Source: Microbacterium sp. MYb72 (GTDB taxonomy: Bacteria; Actinomycetota; Actinomycetes; Actinomycetales; Microbacteriaceae). Taken from it: a stretch of 64,000 bases of DNA. Positions 21,449 through 30,283 of this stretch are shown in pieces. The notes beneath the pieces were generated by a model. That model had not been told where the DNA came from. It made no database searches and saw only the letters and a program-made list of their open reading frames with translations. The stretch is from the NCBI RefSeq assembly GCF_002979415.1, contig NZ_PCOT01000018.1, positions 1-64,000 of the forward strand, written 5' to 3'. Numbering within the stretch: the stretch's first letter is position 1; every line of letters starts with the position of its first letter. A program made the translations under genes and the position numbers.

Positions 21449-23398
21449 ATGGTCGCGGATGCTCAGATGGTGCAGGTCGACGGCCGCCGCCTGCGCGTCA
21501 CCAACCTCGACAAGGTCGTCTACCCCGAGACGGGCACCACCAAGGGCGAGGTCATCGCCTACTACACGCGGATCGCACCGCTCCTGCTCCCCCAGCTCGC
21601 GGGCCGTCCTGTCACCCGCAAGCGCTGGGTCGAGGGCGTGGGCACCGCCGCACAGCCCGCCGACGCCTTCTTCACCAAACAGCTGGAGCGGGGAGCGCCG
21701 TCGTGGATCCCCCGGCAGGAGATCCGTCACTCGGACGGCCCCAAGGAGTACCCGCTCGTGGATGAGGTGGCGACTCTCGTGTGGCTCGCGCAGGTGGCCG
21801 CAATCGAGCTGCACGTCCCGCAGTGGCGCTTCACTCCCGACGGACTCCCCGGTCGCCCCGACCGTCTCGTCCTCGACCTCGACCCCGGTCCCGGCGTCGA
21901 GCTCGCGCAGTGCGCCGAGGTCGCCCGGATCGCGCGCGGCATCCTGTCGGACATGGGCCTCGACACCGTCCCCGTCACGAGCGGCAGCAAGGGCCTCCAC
22001 CTCTATGCGGCACTCCCCGGAGCGCAGACGAGCGCGGAGATCTCCGAGGTCGTGAAGGAGCTGGCCAGGATGATCGAGAACGAGCACCCCGAGCTGGCGA
22101 CGAGCGTCATGGCGAAGGCCGCCCGCGGCGGCAAGGTGTTCCTCGACTGGAGTCAGAACAACGGCAAGAAGACGACGATCTCCCCCTACTCGCTGCGCGG
22201 CCGGGCGCAGCCGTGGGTCGCGGCGCCCCGCACCTGGGACGAGCTCGACGATCCGGCTCTCGCCCAGCTCGACCTCCACCAGGTCCTGGAGCGCGCGGCA
22301 GACGGCCTCGATCCGTTCTCCGGGTTCCGCCCCGCGGGTGCGGGCCCCGCGGGTGTGGTCTCGGCTCCGATGCCCGCCCCCGCCTCACGCCGCGCGCACG
22401 CGCGCATCCCGCGCCCCGCAGAGCCGGGCACTCCGGCGCCCGTCGCCCCCATGCTGGCCGAGAACGGCACCCCCGCCATCGCGAGGGGGCTGAGCCCGCA
22501 GCCGTGGGTGGAGGTGAAGTGGGACGGCATCCGCGCCCTGGGCACGTGGTCCGGCGGACGGATGCTGCTGCACGCCCGCAGCGGCACCGACATCACGGCC
22601 CGCTACCCCGAGCTCACCGCCGACGGCGCCCCCTTCCTGCCCGTCGCCGACGCCGTGCTCGACGGCGAGATCGTCGCCTTCGACGGCACAGGGCGCCCCA
22701 GCTTCTCCCTGCTGCAGAATCGGATGCACCTGACCAGGCCGCGGGAGATCGAGCGGGAGGTGGTGCGGACGCCGGTGCTCTACCTCGCGTTCGACCTCCT
22801 GCGCCTCGACGGGCACGACCTCACCTCGATGCCGCTCGCCCAGCGACGCACGCTCCTGGAGGACGTCGTCGCCGATCTCGACGCCCCGGTGCAGGCCCCT
22901 CCGGTCTTCGACGACATCGACGCGGCCCTCGCCGCCAGTCGCGAGTTCGGGCTGGAGGGCGTCGTCGTGAAGGATCCCTCCTCCCGCTACCGTCCGGGGC
23001 AACGGTCGCCGTCGTGGCTCAAGCTCAAGCACACGCGGATGCAGGAGGCGGTGATCGTCGGCATCCGCCCCGGCAAGGGCGACAGGGAGGGCACGATCGG
23101 CTCGCTGCTGCTCGCCGTGCCCGATCCGATCGCGCTGCGCTACGTCGGCCGGGTCGGCACCGGATTCACCGAGCGGATGCTGCGAGATCTGCTCTCGCAG
23201 CTCACCCCGCTGCGCGTCGCTGCTGCGCCTCTGGACGGCGTGCCAGCCCTCGACGCCTCGGACGCGCTCTGGGTGCGTCCGGAGCTCGTGGGCGAGGTGG
23301 AGTTCGCGAACTGGACGCCCGACGGCATCCTCCGCCATGCGCGGTGGCGCGGCCTGCGCCCGGACAAGACGCCCGCCGAGGTCGTCGTCGACGCGTGA
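21449..23398 (+). CDS. ligD: DNA ligase D (polymerase plus ligase)
   Basis: A 649-aa protein. An archaeo-eukaryotic-primase-type polymerase domain comes first (residues about 10-290), with DLDPG (Asp143, Asp145) as metal ligands and TSGSKGLH carrying the catalytic His. After a Pro/Ala-rich linker comes an ATP-dependent ligase domain (about 330-640), with the nucleotidyl-accepting Lys357 in VEVKWDGIR, LDGEIVAFD, EGVVVKDP and WLKLKH. There is no separate 3'-phosphoesterase domain. It repairs double-strand breaks with the adjacent Ku. ATG 21449 follows TACGCT by six bases, so the mRNA is probably leaderless. Confidence 0.95.
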   Translation: MVADAQMVQVDGRRLRVTNLDKVVYPETGTTKGEVIAYYTRIAPLLLPQLAGRPVTRKRWVEGVGTAAQPADAFFTKQLERGAPSWIPRQEIRHSDGPKEYPLVDEVATLVWLAQVAAIELHVPQWRFTPDGLPGRPDRLVLDLDPGPGVELAQCAEVARIARGILSDMGLDTVPVTSGSKGLHLYAALPGAQTSAEISEVVKELARMIENEHPELATSVMAKAARGGKVFLDWSQNNGKKTTISPYSLRGRAQPWVAAPRTWDELDDPALAQLDLHQVLERAADGLDPFSGFRPAGAGPAGVVSAPMPAPASRRAHARIPRPAEPGTPAPVAPMLAENGTPAIARGLSPQPWVEVKWDGIRALGTWSGGRMLLHARSGTDITARYPELTADGAPFLPVADAVLDGEIVAFDGTGRPSFSLLQNRMHLTRPREIEREVVRTPVLYLAFDLLRLDGHDLTSMPLAQRRTLLEDVVADLDAPVQAPPVFDDIDAALAASREFGLEGVVVKDPSSRYRPGQRSPSWLKLKHTRMQEAVIVGIRPGKGDREGTIGSLLLAVPDPIALRYVGRVGTGFTERMLRDLLSQLTPLRVAAAPLDGVPALDASDALWVRPELVGEVEFANWTPDGILRHARWRGLRPDKTPAEVVVDA

Positions 23399-23458
23399 TC
23401 CTCCACGCGAGCGGCGGCGCGCTCTAGGATGGGCGCGACCACCAGGAGGAGGACGCCC

Positions 23459-23815
23459 ATGTCATTCGGCGAAGCGATCACGACCGTGCTGCGCAAGTAC
23501 GCGGACTTCACCGGCAGAGCCGCCCGCCCCGAGTTCTGGTGGTGGATCCTCTTCTCCGCCCTCGTCGCCGCCGCTCTCGGCGTCTTCGAGGTGCTGCCGG
23601 TCGGCGACGGCTCGAGCCTCGGCGCCATCCTGTCGAGCCTGTGGGGCATCGCGGTGCTGCTGCCGACGCTGGCCGTGCTCGTGCGCCGCCTGCGCGACAC
23701 GGGCCAGGGCTGGGGCCACGCGTTCTGGCTGCTCGTGCCGATCGCGGGGATCATCGTGCTCGCGATCATGCTGTCCCGGCCGGGCATCCCCGACACGGGC
23801 GCCGTGACCGCCTAG
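23459..23815 (+). CDS. DUF805 membrane protein
   Basis: A 118-aa protein with a DUF805 pattern: FGEAITTVLRKYADFTGRAARPEFWWW at the N-terminus, then three membrane helices, and the family motif RRLRDTGQGWGHAFWLLVPIAG between helices two and three. Function unknown; DUF805 proteins are small inner-membrane proteins. AGGAGGAGG lies eight bases upstream of ATG 23459. It is convergent with the next gene and overlaps its end by four bases. Confidence 0.88.
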   Translation: MSFGEAITTVLRKYADFTGRAARPEFWWWILFSALVAAALGVFEVLPVGDGSSLGAILSSLWGIAVLLPTLAVLVRRLRDTGQGWGHAFWLLVPIAGIIVLAIMLSRPGIPDTGAVTA

Positions 23816-24732
23816 GCGTGGTGCGGTTCGCAGTCGGACTGCTCGGCCGGCTCGATCTGGAACGTCGAGTGCTCGACGTCGAAGTGCTCGGCGAGGCACG
23901 CCTGCATCTCGTTCAGCAGTGCCGCTGAACGGCCGTCCGCGAACATCTCCGGAGCGACGGTGACGTGCGCGGTGAAGACCGGTGCACCTCGCGTGAGCTG
24001 CCACACGTGCACGTCGTGCACGCCGACGACGCCCTCGTAGCCGAGCAGGTGCGTGCGGATCTCGCTCACCGCCGTGCCCTTGGGTGCTGACTCGGCCAGC
24101 ACGGAGAAGACCTCTCGCAGCAGGGAGATCGCGCGCGGGATGATCATCACGGCGATGAACATCGAGGCGATCGCGTCGGCCGGCATCCATCCGGTGGTGA
24201 CGATCACGATCGCGGCGACGATGACCATGGCCGATCCGATCAGGTCGCCCATGACCTCGAGGTATGCCCCGCGCACGTTGATGCTGGTGCGCTGCGCCCG
24301 GCTGAGGAGCCACATCGAGATCGCGTTGGCGATGAGTCCGACGGCCGCGACGACGAGCATCAGGCCGCCGGCGACCTCGACCTCCCCTGGGTCGATCAGT
24401 CGTCCGATCGCCTCGACGCCGACCCATCCGGCCAGCGCGATGAGGATGACCGCGTTGATCAGGGCGCCGAAGACCTCGGCGCGCTGATATCCGAAGGTGC
24501 GCCTGTCATCGGCGGGCCGCGCGGCGACGGCCGCGGCGATGAGGGCGATCAGGAGCGCCGAGGCATCCGTGAACATGTGGGCCGCATCGGCGAGGAGCGC
24601 GAGAGAACCCGTGAGGATGGCGCCGATGACCTGCACGACCATGATCGTCGCCGTGAGGCACAGCGAGATCGTCAGCAGACGTCGATGGCCTGCCGAGCGG
24701 ATGCCGCCTGCTGCGGGTGCGTGATCGTGCAT
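23812..24732 (-). CDS. Cation diffusion facilitator (CzcD/ZitB type)
   Basis: A 306-aa CDF transporter with six membrane helices, ALLADAAHMFTDASALLIAL in helix 2 (the HxxxD zinc-site residues), an EVMGDLIGS repeat in helix 5, and a C-terminal cytoplasmic ferredoxin-like domain (VVGVHDVHVWQLTRGAPVFTAHV ... HFDVEHSTFQIEP). It exports Zn2+ or related divalent cations by proton exchange. His-rich ends (MHDHAP, EPHHA) may help sense metal. A TAGCCT box six bases before the start suggests a leaderless mRNA. Confidence 0.93.
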   Translation of the reverse strand: MHDHAPAAGGIRSAGHRRLLTISLCLTATIMVVQVIGAILTGSLALLADAAHMFTDASALLIALIAAAVAARPADDRRTFGYQRAEVFGALINAVILIALAGWVGVEAIGRLIDPGEVEVAGGLMLVVAAVGLIANAISMWLLSRAQRTSINVRGAYLEVMGDLIGSAMVIVAAIVIVTTGWMPADAIASMFIAVMIIPRAISLLREVFSVLAESAPKGTAVSEIRTHLLGYEGVVGVHDVHVWQLTRGAPVFTAHVTVAPEMFADGRSAALLNEMQACLAEHFDVEHSTFQIEPAEQSDCEPHHA

Positions 24733-24820
24733 ACGACCAGGCTAGACCGGGCCCACGCCCCGAGGACGTGGTTCCGGCTAGTCGGGAATGGTGATGATTC
24801 TCAGTTCGCCCGGTCGTCCG

Positions 24821-25414
24821 TCACAGCTGCGCGAGCAGCGGTCCGAGCTCCATGAAGGCGCGGGCGCGGTGCGACTGCGCCTGCTTCTCCTCCGCGGTGA
24901 AGTCGCCCACCGTGCGCTCCTCGCCCGCCGGCTGACCGTCCGGGATGAAGATCGGGTCGTAGCCGAAGCCGCCCCCGCCGGTCGCCGTGTGCGCGAGCCG
25001 CCCCGGCCACTCCCCCACTACGACGTGCTCGGCGCCCTCCGGGGTCACCAGCGCGATCGCGGAGGTGAAGTGCGCCGCGCGGTGCGGGTCGGCGATGTCG
25101 CGCAGCTGGTCGAGCAGCAGCTCGAGGTTCGCCACGGCATCCTTCTTCTGCCCCGCCCAGTACGCCGAGAACACGCCGGGCGATCCGCCGAGCACGTCGA
25201 CGCAGATGCCGGAGTCGTCGGCCAGCGCCACGAGCCCCGTGTGAGCAGCAGCAGCACGCGCCTTCAGCAGCGCGTTCTCGGCGAACGTCACGCCGTCCTC
25301 GACCGGCTCAGGGCCGTCGTAGCCGATGATCTCCAGGTCGGGGCGGGTCGACGCCGTGATCTGCTGGAACTCCGCCACCTTGTGCGGATTGTGCGTGGCG
25401 AGGACGATCTGCAT
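24821..25414 (-). CDS. rdgB: XTP/dITP diphosphatase (RdgB/HAM1)
   Basis: A 197-aa Ham1-family enzyme that hydrolyses non-canonical purine nucleotides (dITP, XTP) to keep them out of DNA and RNA. Seen: LATHNPHKVAEF at the N-terminus, ENALLKARAA, ADDSGICVDVLGGSPGVFSA (catalytic Asp), GGGGFGYDPIF and SHRARAF. It starts at ATG 25414, overlapping the rph stop, so it is co-translated with RNase PH, a conserved pairing in actinobacteria. Confidence 0.96.
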   Translation of the reverse strand: MQIVLATHNPHKVAEFQQITASTRPDLEIIGYDGPEPVEDGVTFAENALLKARAAAAHTGLVALADDSGICVDVLGGSPGVFSAYWAGQKKDAVANLELLLDQLRDIADPHRAAHFTSAIALVTPEGAEHVVVGEWPGRLAHTATGGGGFGYDPIFIPDGQPAGEERTVGDFTAEEKQAQSHRARAFMELGPLLAQL

Positions 25415-26148
25415 CAGCCCGCGAGCGCCTTCAACTGGAGCTCCTTGAGGTCTGCGCAGCCGGCGACGCCGAGGTCGAGGAGGGCGTCGAGCTCGCGCTT
25501 GTCGAAGGGCGCGCCCTCGGCGGTGCCCTGCACCTCGACGAACAGGCCCCGACCGGTGACGACGATGTTCATGTCGGTCTCGGCGCGCACGTCCTCGACG
25601 TATGCCAGATCGAGCATGGGCTCTCCGTCGATGATGCCGACGGACACCGCGGCGACGGAGTCGAGCAGCGGCGTGGAGTTCCGGCCGATGAACTTCTTCT
25701 CCCGGCCCCACTCGATCGCATCGGCCAGCGCGACGTAGGCGCCGGTGATCGCGGCGGTGCGGGTGCCGCCGTCAGCCTGCAGCACGTCGCAGTCGATCAC
25801 GATCGTGTTCTCGCCCAGGGCCTTGGTGTCGACGACGGCGCGCAGCGCCCGGCCGATCAGACGGGAGATCTCGTGGGTGCGGCCGCCGATGCGACCCTTC
25901 ACGCTCTCGCGGTCGTTGCGGCTGTTCGTCGCCCGCGGGAGCATGGCGTACTCGGCGGTGACCCAGCCCTTGCCCTTGCCGGTGAGCCAGCGGGGCACGC
26001 CGTTCGTGAAGGATGCGGTGCACAGCACCTTGGTCCCGCCGAAGCTGATCAGGGCAGAGCCCTCGGCCTGAGCGCTCCAACCCCGTTCGATGGTGATCTC
26101 GCGGAGCTGGTCGGTGGAGCGGCCGTCGGCGCGGACGATGGATGACAT
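25414..26148 (-). CDS. rph: Ribonuclease PH
   Basis: A 244-aa phosphorolytic exoribonuclease that trims tRNA 3' ends. Family motifs: [86 protein letters not shown]. Standard length. It lies between murI and rdgB on the same strand, forming a murI-rph-rdgB operon. Confidence 0.97.
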   Translation of the reverse strand: MSSIVRADGRSTDQLREITIERGWSAQAEGSALISFGGTKVLCTASFTNGVPRWLTGKGKGWVTAEYAMLPRATNSRNDRESVKGRIGGRTHEISRLIGRALRAVVDTKALGENTIVIDCDVLQADGGTRTAAITGAYVALADAIEWGREKKFIGRNSTPLLDSVAAVSVGIIDGEPMLDLAYVEDVRAETDMNIVVTGRGLFVEVQGTAEGAPFDKRELDALLDLGVAGCADLKELQLKALAG

Positions 26149-26178
26149 GGACTTCCTTCGGTCAGGGGATTCGGTGGT

Positions 26179-27015
26179 TCAGAGCGATTCGATGACGGAC
26201 GCCGGAAGGTCGATGACCCCGGTCTGCACGAGCTGGACGTCGCGGACCTCGCGACCCATCAACCGGTTCGCGAGTGCGGTGAACTCGACCGTCGAGTCCC
26301 CGGTGGCCTCGTAGACGTAGGTCGCCGTGGCGTCCGGCGGTGCGAGCAGGTCACCGCGCACGAGCTGGCGGTAGACGTCTCCGGCGGTCTCGTCATCGCT
26401 CGACACGAGCGTCACGCCCTCCCCCATCACGTAGCTGATCGCTCCGCGCAGGAAGGGGTAGTGGGTGCAGCCGAGGACGAGCGTGTCGACGCCGGCATCC
26501 CTCAGCGGAGCCAGGTACTCCTCCGCCACCGCGAGGACCTCGGGGGTGCCGGTGATGCCGGCCTCCACGAACTCGACGAATCGCGGGCACGCGGCCGTGA
26601 AGACCTCGAGCGTCTCGTTCACCTCGAGCATGTCCTGGTAGGCGCGGGAGCCGATCGTTCCGACCGTGCCGATCACGCCGACGCGTCCGTTGCGCGTGGT
26701 CGAGACGGCGCGGCGCACGGCCGGACCGATCACCTCGACCACGGGGACGTCGTAGCGCTCTCTGGCGTCGCGGAGCATCGCGGCAGAGGCGGTGTTGCAG
26801 GCGATCACCAGCATCTTCACGCCCTGGTCGACCAGGGTGTCGAGGACCTCGAGCGAGTAGCGTCGCACGTCTGCGATCGGCTTGGGACCGTACGGCGAGT
26901 GCGCCGTGTCGCCGATATACACGAACGATTCACGGGGCAGCTGGGCCCTGATGGCCCTCGCCACCGTGAGCCCGCCGACACCGGAGTCGAAGATTCCGAT
27001 CGGGGCGTCATTCAT
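26179..27015 (-). CDS. murI: Glutamate racemase
   Basis: A 278-aa enzyme making D-glutamate for peptidoglycan. Seen: [17 protein letters not shown] (substrate Asp/Ser), [18 protein letters not shown] (first catalytic Cys), and [10 protein letters not shown] (second Cys). ATG 27015 follows TAGGCT and GGGGAG by eight bases, so either leaderless or Shine-Dalgarno initiation is possible. It is divergent from pncB. The long upstream frame is antisense to pncB. Confidence 0.96.
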   Translation of the reverse strand: MNDAPIGIFDSGVGGLTVARAIRAQLPRESFVYIGDTAHSPYGPKPIADVRRYSLEVLDTLVDQGVKMLVIACNTASAAMLRDARERYDVPVVEVIGPAVRRAVSTTRNGRVGVIGTVGTIGSRAYQDMLEVNETLEVFTAACPRFVEFVEAGITGTPEVLAVAEEYLAPLRDAGVDTLVLGCTHYPFLRGAISYVMGEGVTLVSSDDETAGDVYRQLVRGDLLAPPDATATYVYEATGDSTVEFTALANRLMGREVRDVQLVQTGVIDLPASVIESL

Positions 27016-27078
27016 GACTCCCCAGCCTACCCGCGCGCACACGACGCGCTCTCCGCCGCGCTCACTAAGCTGAAGCCC

Positions 27079-28404
27079 ATGACGACGTCGACGGCGCTTC
27101 TGACCGACCGCTACGAACTGACCATGCTCGCCGCCGCGCTCCGCGACGGCACCGCGTCGCGCCCGAGCGTGTTCGAGCTGTTCTCCCGCCGCCTGTCGGG
27201 TGGACGCCGGTTCGGCGTGGTCGCCGGTACAGGGCGCCTGCTGACCCTCCTGCGGGACTTCCGCTTCGGCGACGACGAGCTGCGATTCCTGCGCGACAAC
27301 GACGTGGTCAATGCCGACTCGCTGACCTACCTCGAGAACTACCGCTTCACCGGATCGATCCGCGGCTACCGCGAGGGCGAGCTGTACTTCCCCGGCTCCC
27401 CCATCCTCACCGTGGAGGGGACCTTCGCGGACGCCGTCGTGCTTGAGACTCTGGCCCTCAGCGTCCTCAACCACGACTCCGCCGTCGCGACCGCGGCATC
27501 GCGCATGAGCATCGCCGCGGGCGAGCGCCCGCTGGCGGAGATGGGATCGCGACGGGCCGCCGAGCACTCCGCCGTGGCCGCCGCCCGTGCCGCGTACATC
27601 GCCGGCTTCGGCGCCACGAGCAACCTCGAGGCCGGTCGCCGATGGGGCCTGCCCACCATGGGCACGGCCGCCCACTCCTGGACGCTTCTGCACGACAGCG
27701 AGGAGGACGCCTTCCGCGCGCAGATCGACAGCCTCGGCACCGGCACCACGCTGCTCGTCGACACCTACGACATCCGCACCGGCGTCGAGACCGCGATCCG
27801 CGTCGCCGGCACCGGACTCGGCGGAGTGCGCATCGACTCCGGCGACCTGCCGATCGTCGCGGCGGAGGTCAGGGCGCAGCTCGACGAGCTCGGAGCCACG
27901 GGCACCAGGATCACCGTCACCAGCGACCTCGACGAGTACGCGATCGCGGCACTCGCCGCCTCACCCGTCGATGCCTACGGCGTGGGAACCTCCGTCGTCA
28001 CCGGCTCCGGCTACCCGACGGCGAGCATGGTCTACAAGCTCGTCGCCCGGCAGGACTCCGACGGCGCCTGGATCGGCGTCGCCAAGGCCTCGGCCGACAA
28101 GGCGTCACACGGAGGCAGGAAGGCGGCGTTCCGCACGCTGACCGACGGCGTGGCGTCGGAGGAGACCGTGGTCGTCTCCGACGGTTTCGAGAAGCTCGAC
28201 ACCCCGTCGGAGCATCCGCAGGGCCGCCCGCTGCAGGTGACATTCGTCGAAGCGGGAGACATCGACACCTCTTACGAGGGCGTCGAAGGCACGGCATCCG
28301 CTCGCGCGCACCATCTTCGAGTGCGCGAGGAACTGCCCGTTCGCGCCCTCGCGCTCAGCAAGTCCGACCCGGCGATCCCGACGGTGTTCGTCGACGCCGA
28401 CTGA
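27079..28404 (+). CDS. pncB: Nicotinate phosphoribosyltransferase
   Basis: A 441-aa enzyme of NAD salvage that joins nicotinate to PRPP. N-terminal [32 protein letters not shown], the catalytic-His region [37 protein letters not shown] and the phosphate-binding VRIDSGDLP ... [11 protein letters not shown] are all present. TAAGCT lies seven bases before ATG 27079, indicating a leaderless transcript. Confidence 0.96.
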   Translation: MTTSTALLTDRYELTMLAAALRDGTASRPSVFELFSRRLSGGRRFGVVAGTGRLLTLLRDFRFGDDELRFLRDNDVVNADSLTYLENYRFTGSIRGYREGELYFPGSPILTVEGTFADAVVLETLALSVLNHDSAVATAASRMSIAAGERPLAEMGSRRAAEHSAVAAARAAYIAGFGATSNLEAGRRWGLPTMGTAAHSWTLLHDSEEDAFRAQIDSLGTGTTLLVDTYDIRTGVETAIRVAGTGLGGVRIDSGDLPIVAAEVRAQLDELGATGTRITVTSDLDEYAIAALAASPVDAYGVGTSVVTGSGYPTASMVYKLVARQDSDGAWIGVAKASADKASHGGRKAAFRTLTDGVASEETVVVSDGFEKLDTPSEHPQGRPLQVTFVEAGDIDTSYEGVEGTASARAHHLRVREELPVRALALSKSDPAIPTVFVDAD

Positions 28405-28410
28405 CGTCGG

Positions 28411-28677
28411 TCAGCCGACCATCGACTCGTAGATCTCCTTGCAGGTGGGGCAGATCGGGAACTTCTCCGGGTCGCGACCCGGCGTCCACTTCTTGCCGCA
28501 CAGCGCGCGCACCGGCTTGCCGGTGATCGCGGACTCGAGGATCTTGTCCTTCTTCACGTAATGCGAGAAACGCTCGTGGTCGCCCGGTTCGAGGTTCTCC
28601 TCTCGGAGGAGCTCTTCCAGTTCGCGATCAAGCGTTGCCACGCCGCCCTGATCGGGGCTGTCCAGCGGAGTACTCAT
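28411..28677 (-). CDS. DUF3039 family protein
   Basis: An 88-aa actinobacterial protein. After an acidic N-terminus, HERFSHYVKKDKILESAITGKPVRALCGKKWTPGRDPEKFPICPTCKEIYE is the DUF3039 pattern with a zinc-ribbon-like C...CxxC. Function unknown. TAGACT six bases upstream of the ATG suggests a leaderless mRNA. Convergent with pncB, 6-bp gap. Confidence 0.9.
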   Translation of the reverse strand: MSTPLDSPDQGGVATLDRELEELLREENLEPGDHERFSHYVKKDKILESAITGKPVRALCGKKWTPGRDPEKFPICPTCKEIYESMVG

Positions 28678-28717
28678 CCCGCGAGTCTAGTCGCGCGAGG
28701 AGCTCAGCGGGCGGGTC

Positions 28718-30283
28718 TCACGCGGTCTCGACGAACTCCATGAGACGTTCGCCTCCGCGCTCGAACACGCGACCGCCGACGGCGACCCCGATCACCAGCG
28801 CACCGGCGCCTGTCGCGATCCCTGCCCACAGCGTGGCGGGGGCGAACTCCGAGCCCTCGACGATCGTGAGCACGAACAGCCAGATCGTCGGGATGCTCAG
28901 GACGATGGCGCCGAGGAACGCGGCCGCCGGACCGAACGCTCCGCGCGAGGTCGGCCGCTGCGGCTGCTGGAACGGGCTGTCGCCGGGGCGCGACACCGCG
29001 TAGGGCGCGACGACGGAGACGATGCTGGAGATGCCGAGCGCCGAGAAGAGCAGGCTCGCGGCGAGGCCCGTCAGGGGCAGGAGCAGCCGCCAGTCGGAGA
29101 TCCAGAGCAGCGTCAGCGGCACCGCGATCGCGAGCACGGGCACGGCGACGAGCACGACGGGCACAAGGCGCCCCAGCCGATCCGGGATGCCGCGAACCCC
29201 GCTCGCGATGTGCGTCCACAGGGCGGTCGAGTCGTAGGCGACGTCGTTGTGCGGGAGCCAGCCGAAGAACAGGGCCATCACCGGCACGGGGACGAGCGCG
29301 GCGATCTCGAGCGGGACGCCCGCGACCAGCAGCGGGAACACCGTGAGGACGCCGGCGACGGGCACCACGATGAGGTTCATGATGTAGCGGCGATCGCGGA
29401 GCCAGTAGACCAGGCTGCGGGCCGCGATCGCGCCGAACGCGTTGGAGGGCAGGAGACCGAACCAGCCGAGTCCGGTGCGCTCCCGAGAGGTCACCGGCCG
29501 TTCGGTCGTGGTGAGCAGCCGTCTGACCAGCCAACTCCAGACGACCCAGAGCACCGCGGCCGTGAGCACGGCGATGATGCCGGCGACCCAGGATCCTGCC
29601 GTGTCGTCGACGGCCACGGCGAAGAGGAAGCCGGGGCTCGCTGCGAGCGGTGTGAGGCCGACGGTGTCGGTGATCGACGCCACGGCGCCCGGCACATGCC
29701 CGTCCCAGCGAAGGGAGGCGAGGAAGACGGCGACGGGGAACGCGATGACGACGAGGGCGAGGGCGAACAGCGCCGTGAGCTCGCGGGAGCGCCGCTCCGG
29801 GAGCACCAGCGCGTTCACGGCCATGCCGATGCGCGAGGCCAGCAGCGTGGTCAGCACCCCGAGCAGGGTCATCAGGACGGCGGCGGGCCAGGGGGCGCCG
29901 AGCTGCACCGCGACGACGCACACGCAGACGTTCACCGCGAGGAGAGCGACACTCGGCACGCTGACGAAGGCGGCCAGCACCAGTATCCACGGCATCTGCT
30001 TCTCATCGACGCCGAACACGGCGAACCGACGGGGATCGAGCTGGTCGACGGCTCCGACGAGGATCGGACCGACCAGGAAGCCCAGGAGGATCGCGGCGCT
30101 GCCGAGCACGATCACGGTGCGCGCGACGGCGACAGGCACGTCGTCGAGGCTCAGGACCGCGGCGCAGACGACCGCCGTGATCGCCACGACGACGACGAGC
30201 ATGACGAGGGTGCGTCCCCGTCGTTCGCCGCGCAGCGCCCCGATCAGGAGCGCAGCCCTCAGTCGGAGAACGTGTGCAGCCAC
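28718..30283 (-). CDS. ABC transporter membrane subunit
   Basis: A 521-aa polytopic membrane protein with about 12 hydrophobic helices (for example residues 25-45, 55-80, 98-125, 133-155, 168-190) and the loop QLDPRRFAVFGVDEKQMPWIL typical of large bacitracin-export-like or uncharacterised ABC-2 permeases of actinobacteria. It follows the ATPase gene at 30259 with a 25-bp overlap and starts at GTG 30283, so the two form one exporter. The substrate is unknown. Confidence 0.8.
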   Translation of the reverse strand: MAAHVLRLRAALLIGALRGERRGRTLVMLVVVVAITAVVCAAVLSLDDVPVAVARTVIVLGSAAILLGFLVGPILVGAVDQLDPRRFAVFGVDEKQMPWILVLAAFVSVPSVALLAVNVCVCVVAVQLGAPWPAAVLMTLLGVLTTLLASRIGMAVNALVLPERRSRELTALFALALVVIAFPVAVFLASLRWDGHVPGAVASITDTVGLTPLAASPGFLFAVAVDDTAGSWVAGIIAVLTAAVLWVVWSWLVRRLLTTTERPVTSRERTGLGWFGLLPSNAFGAIAARSLVYWLRDRRYIMNLIVVPVAGVLTVFPLLVAGVPLEIAALVPVPVMALFFGWLPHNDVAYDSTALWTHIASGVRGIPDRLGRLVPVVLVAVPVLAIAVPLTLLWISDWRLLLPLTGLAASLLFSALGISSIVSVVAPYAVSRPGDSPFQQPQRPTSRGAFGPAAAFLGAIVLSIPTIWLFVLTIVEGSEFAPATLWAGIATGAGALVIGVAVGGRVFERGGERLMEFVETA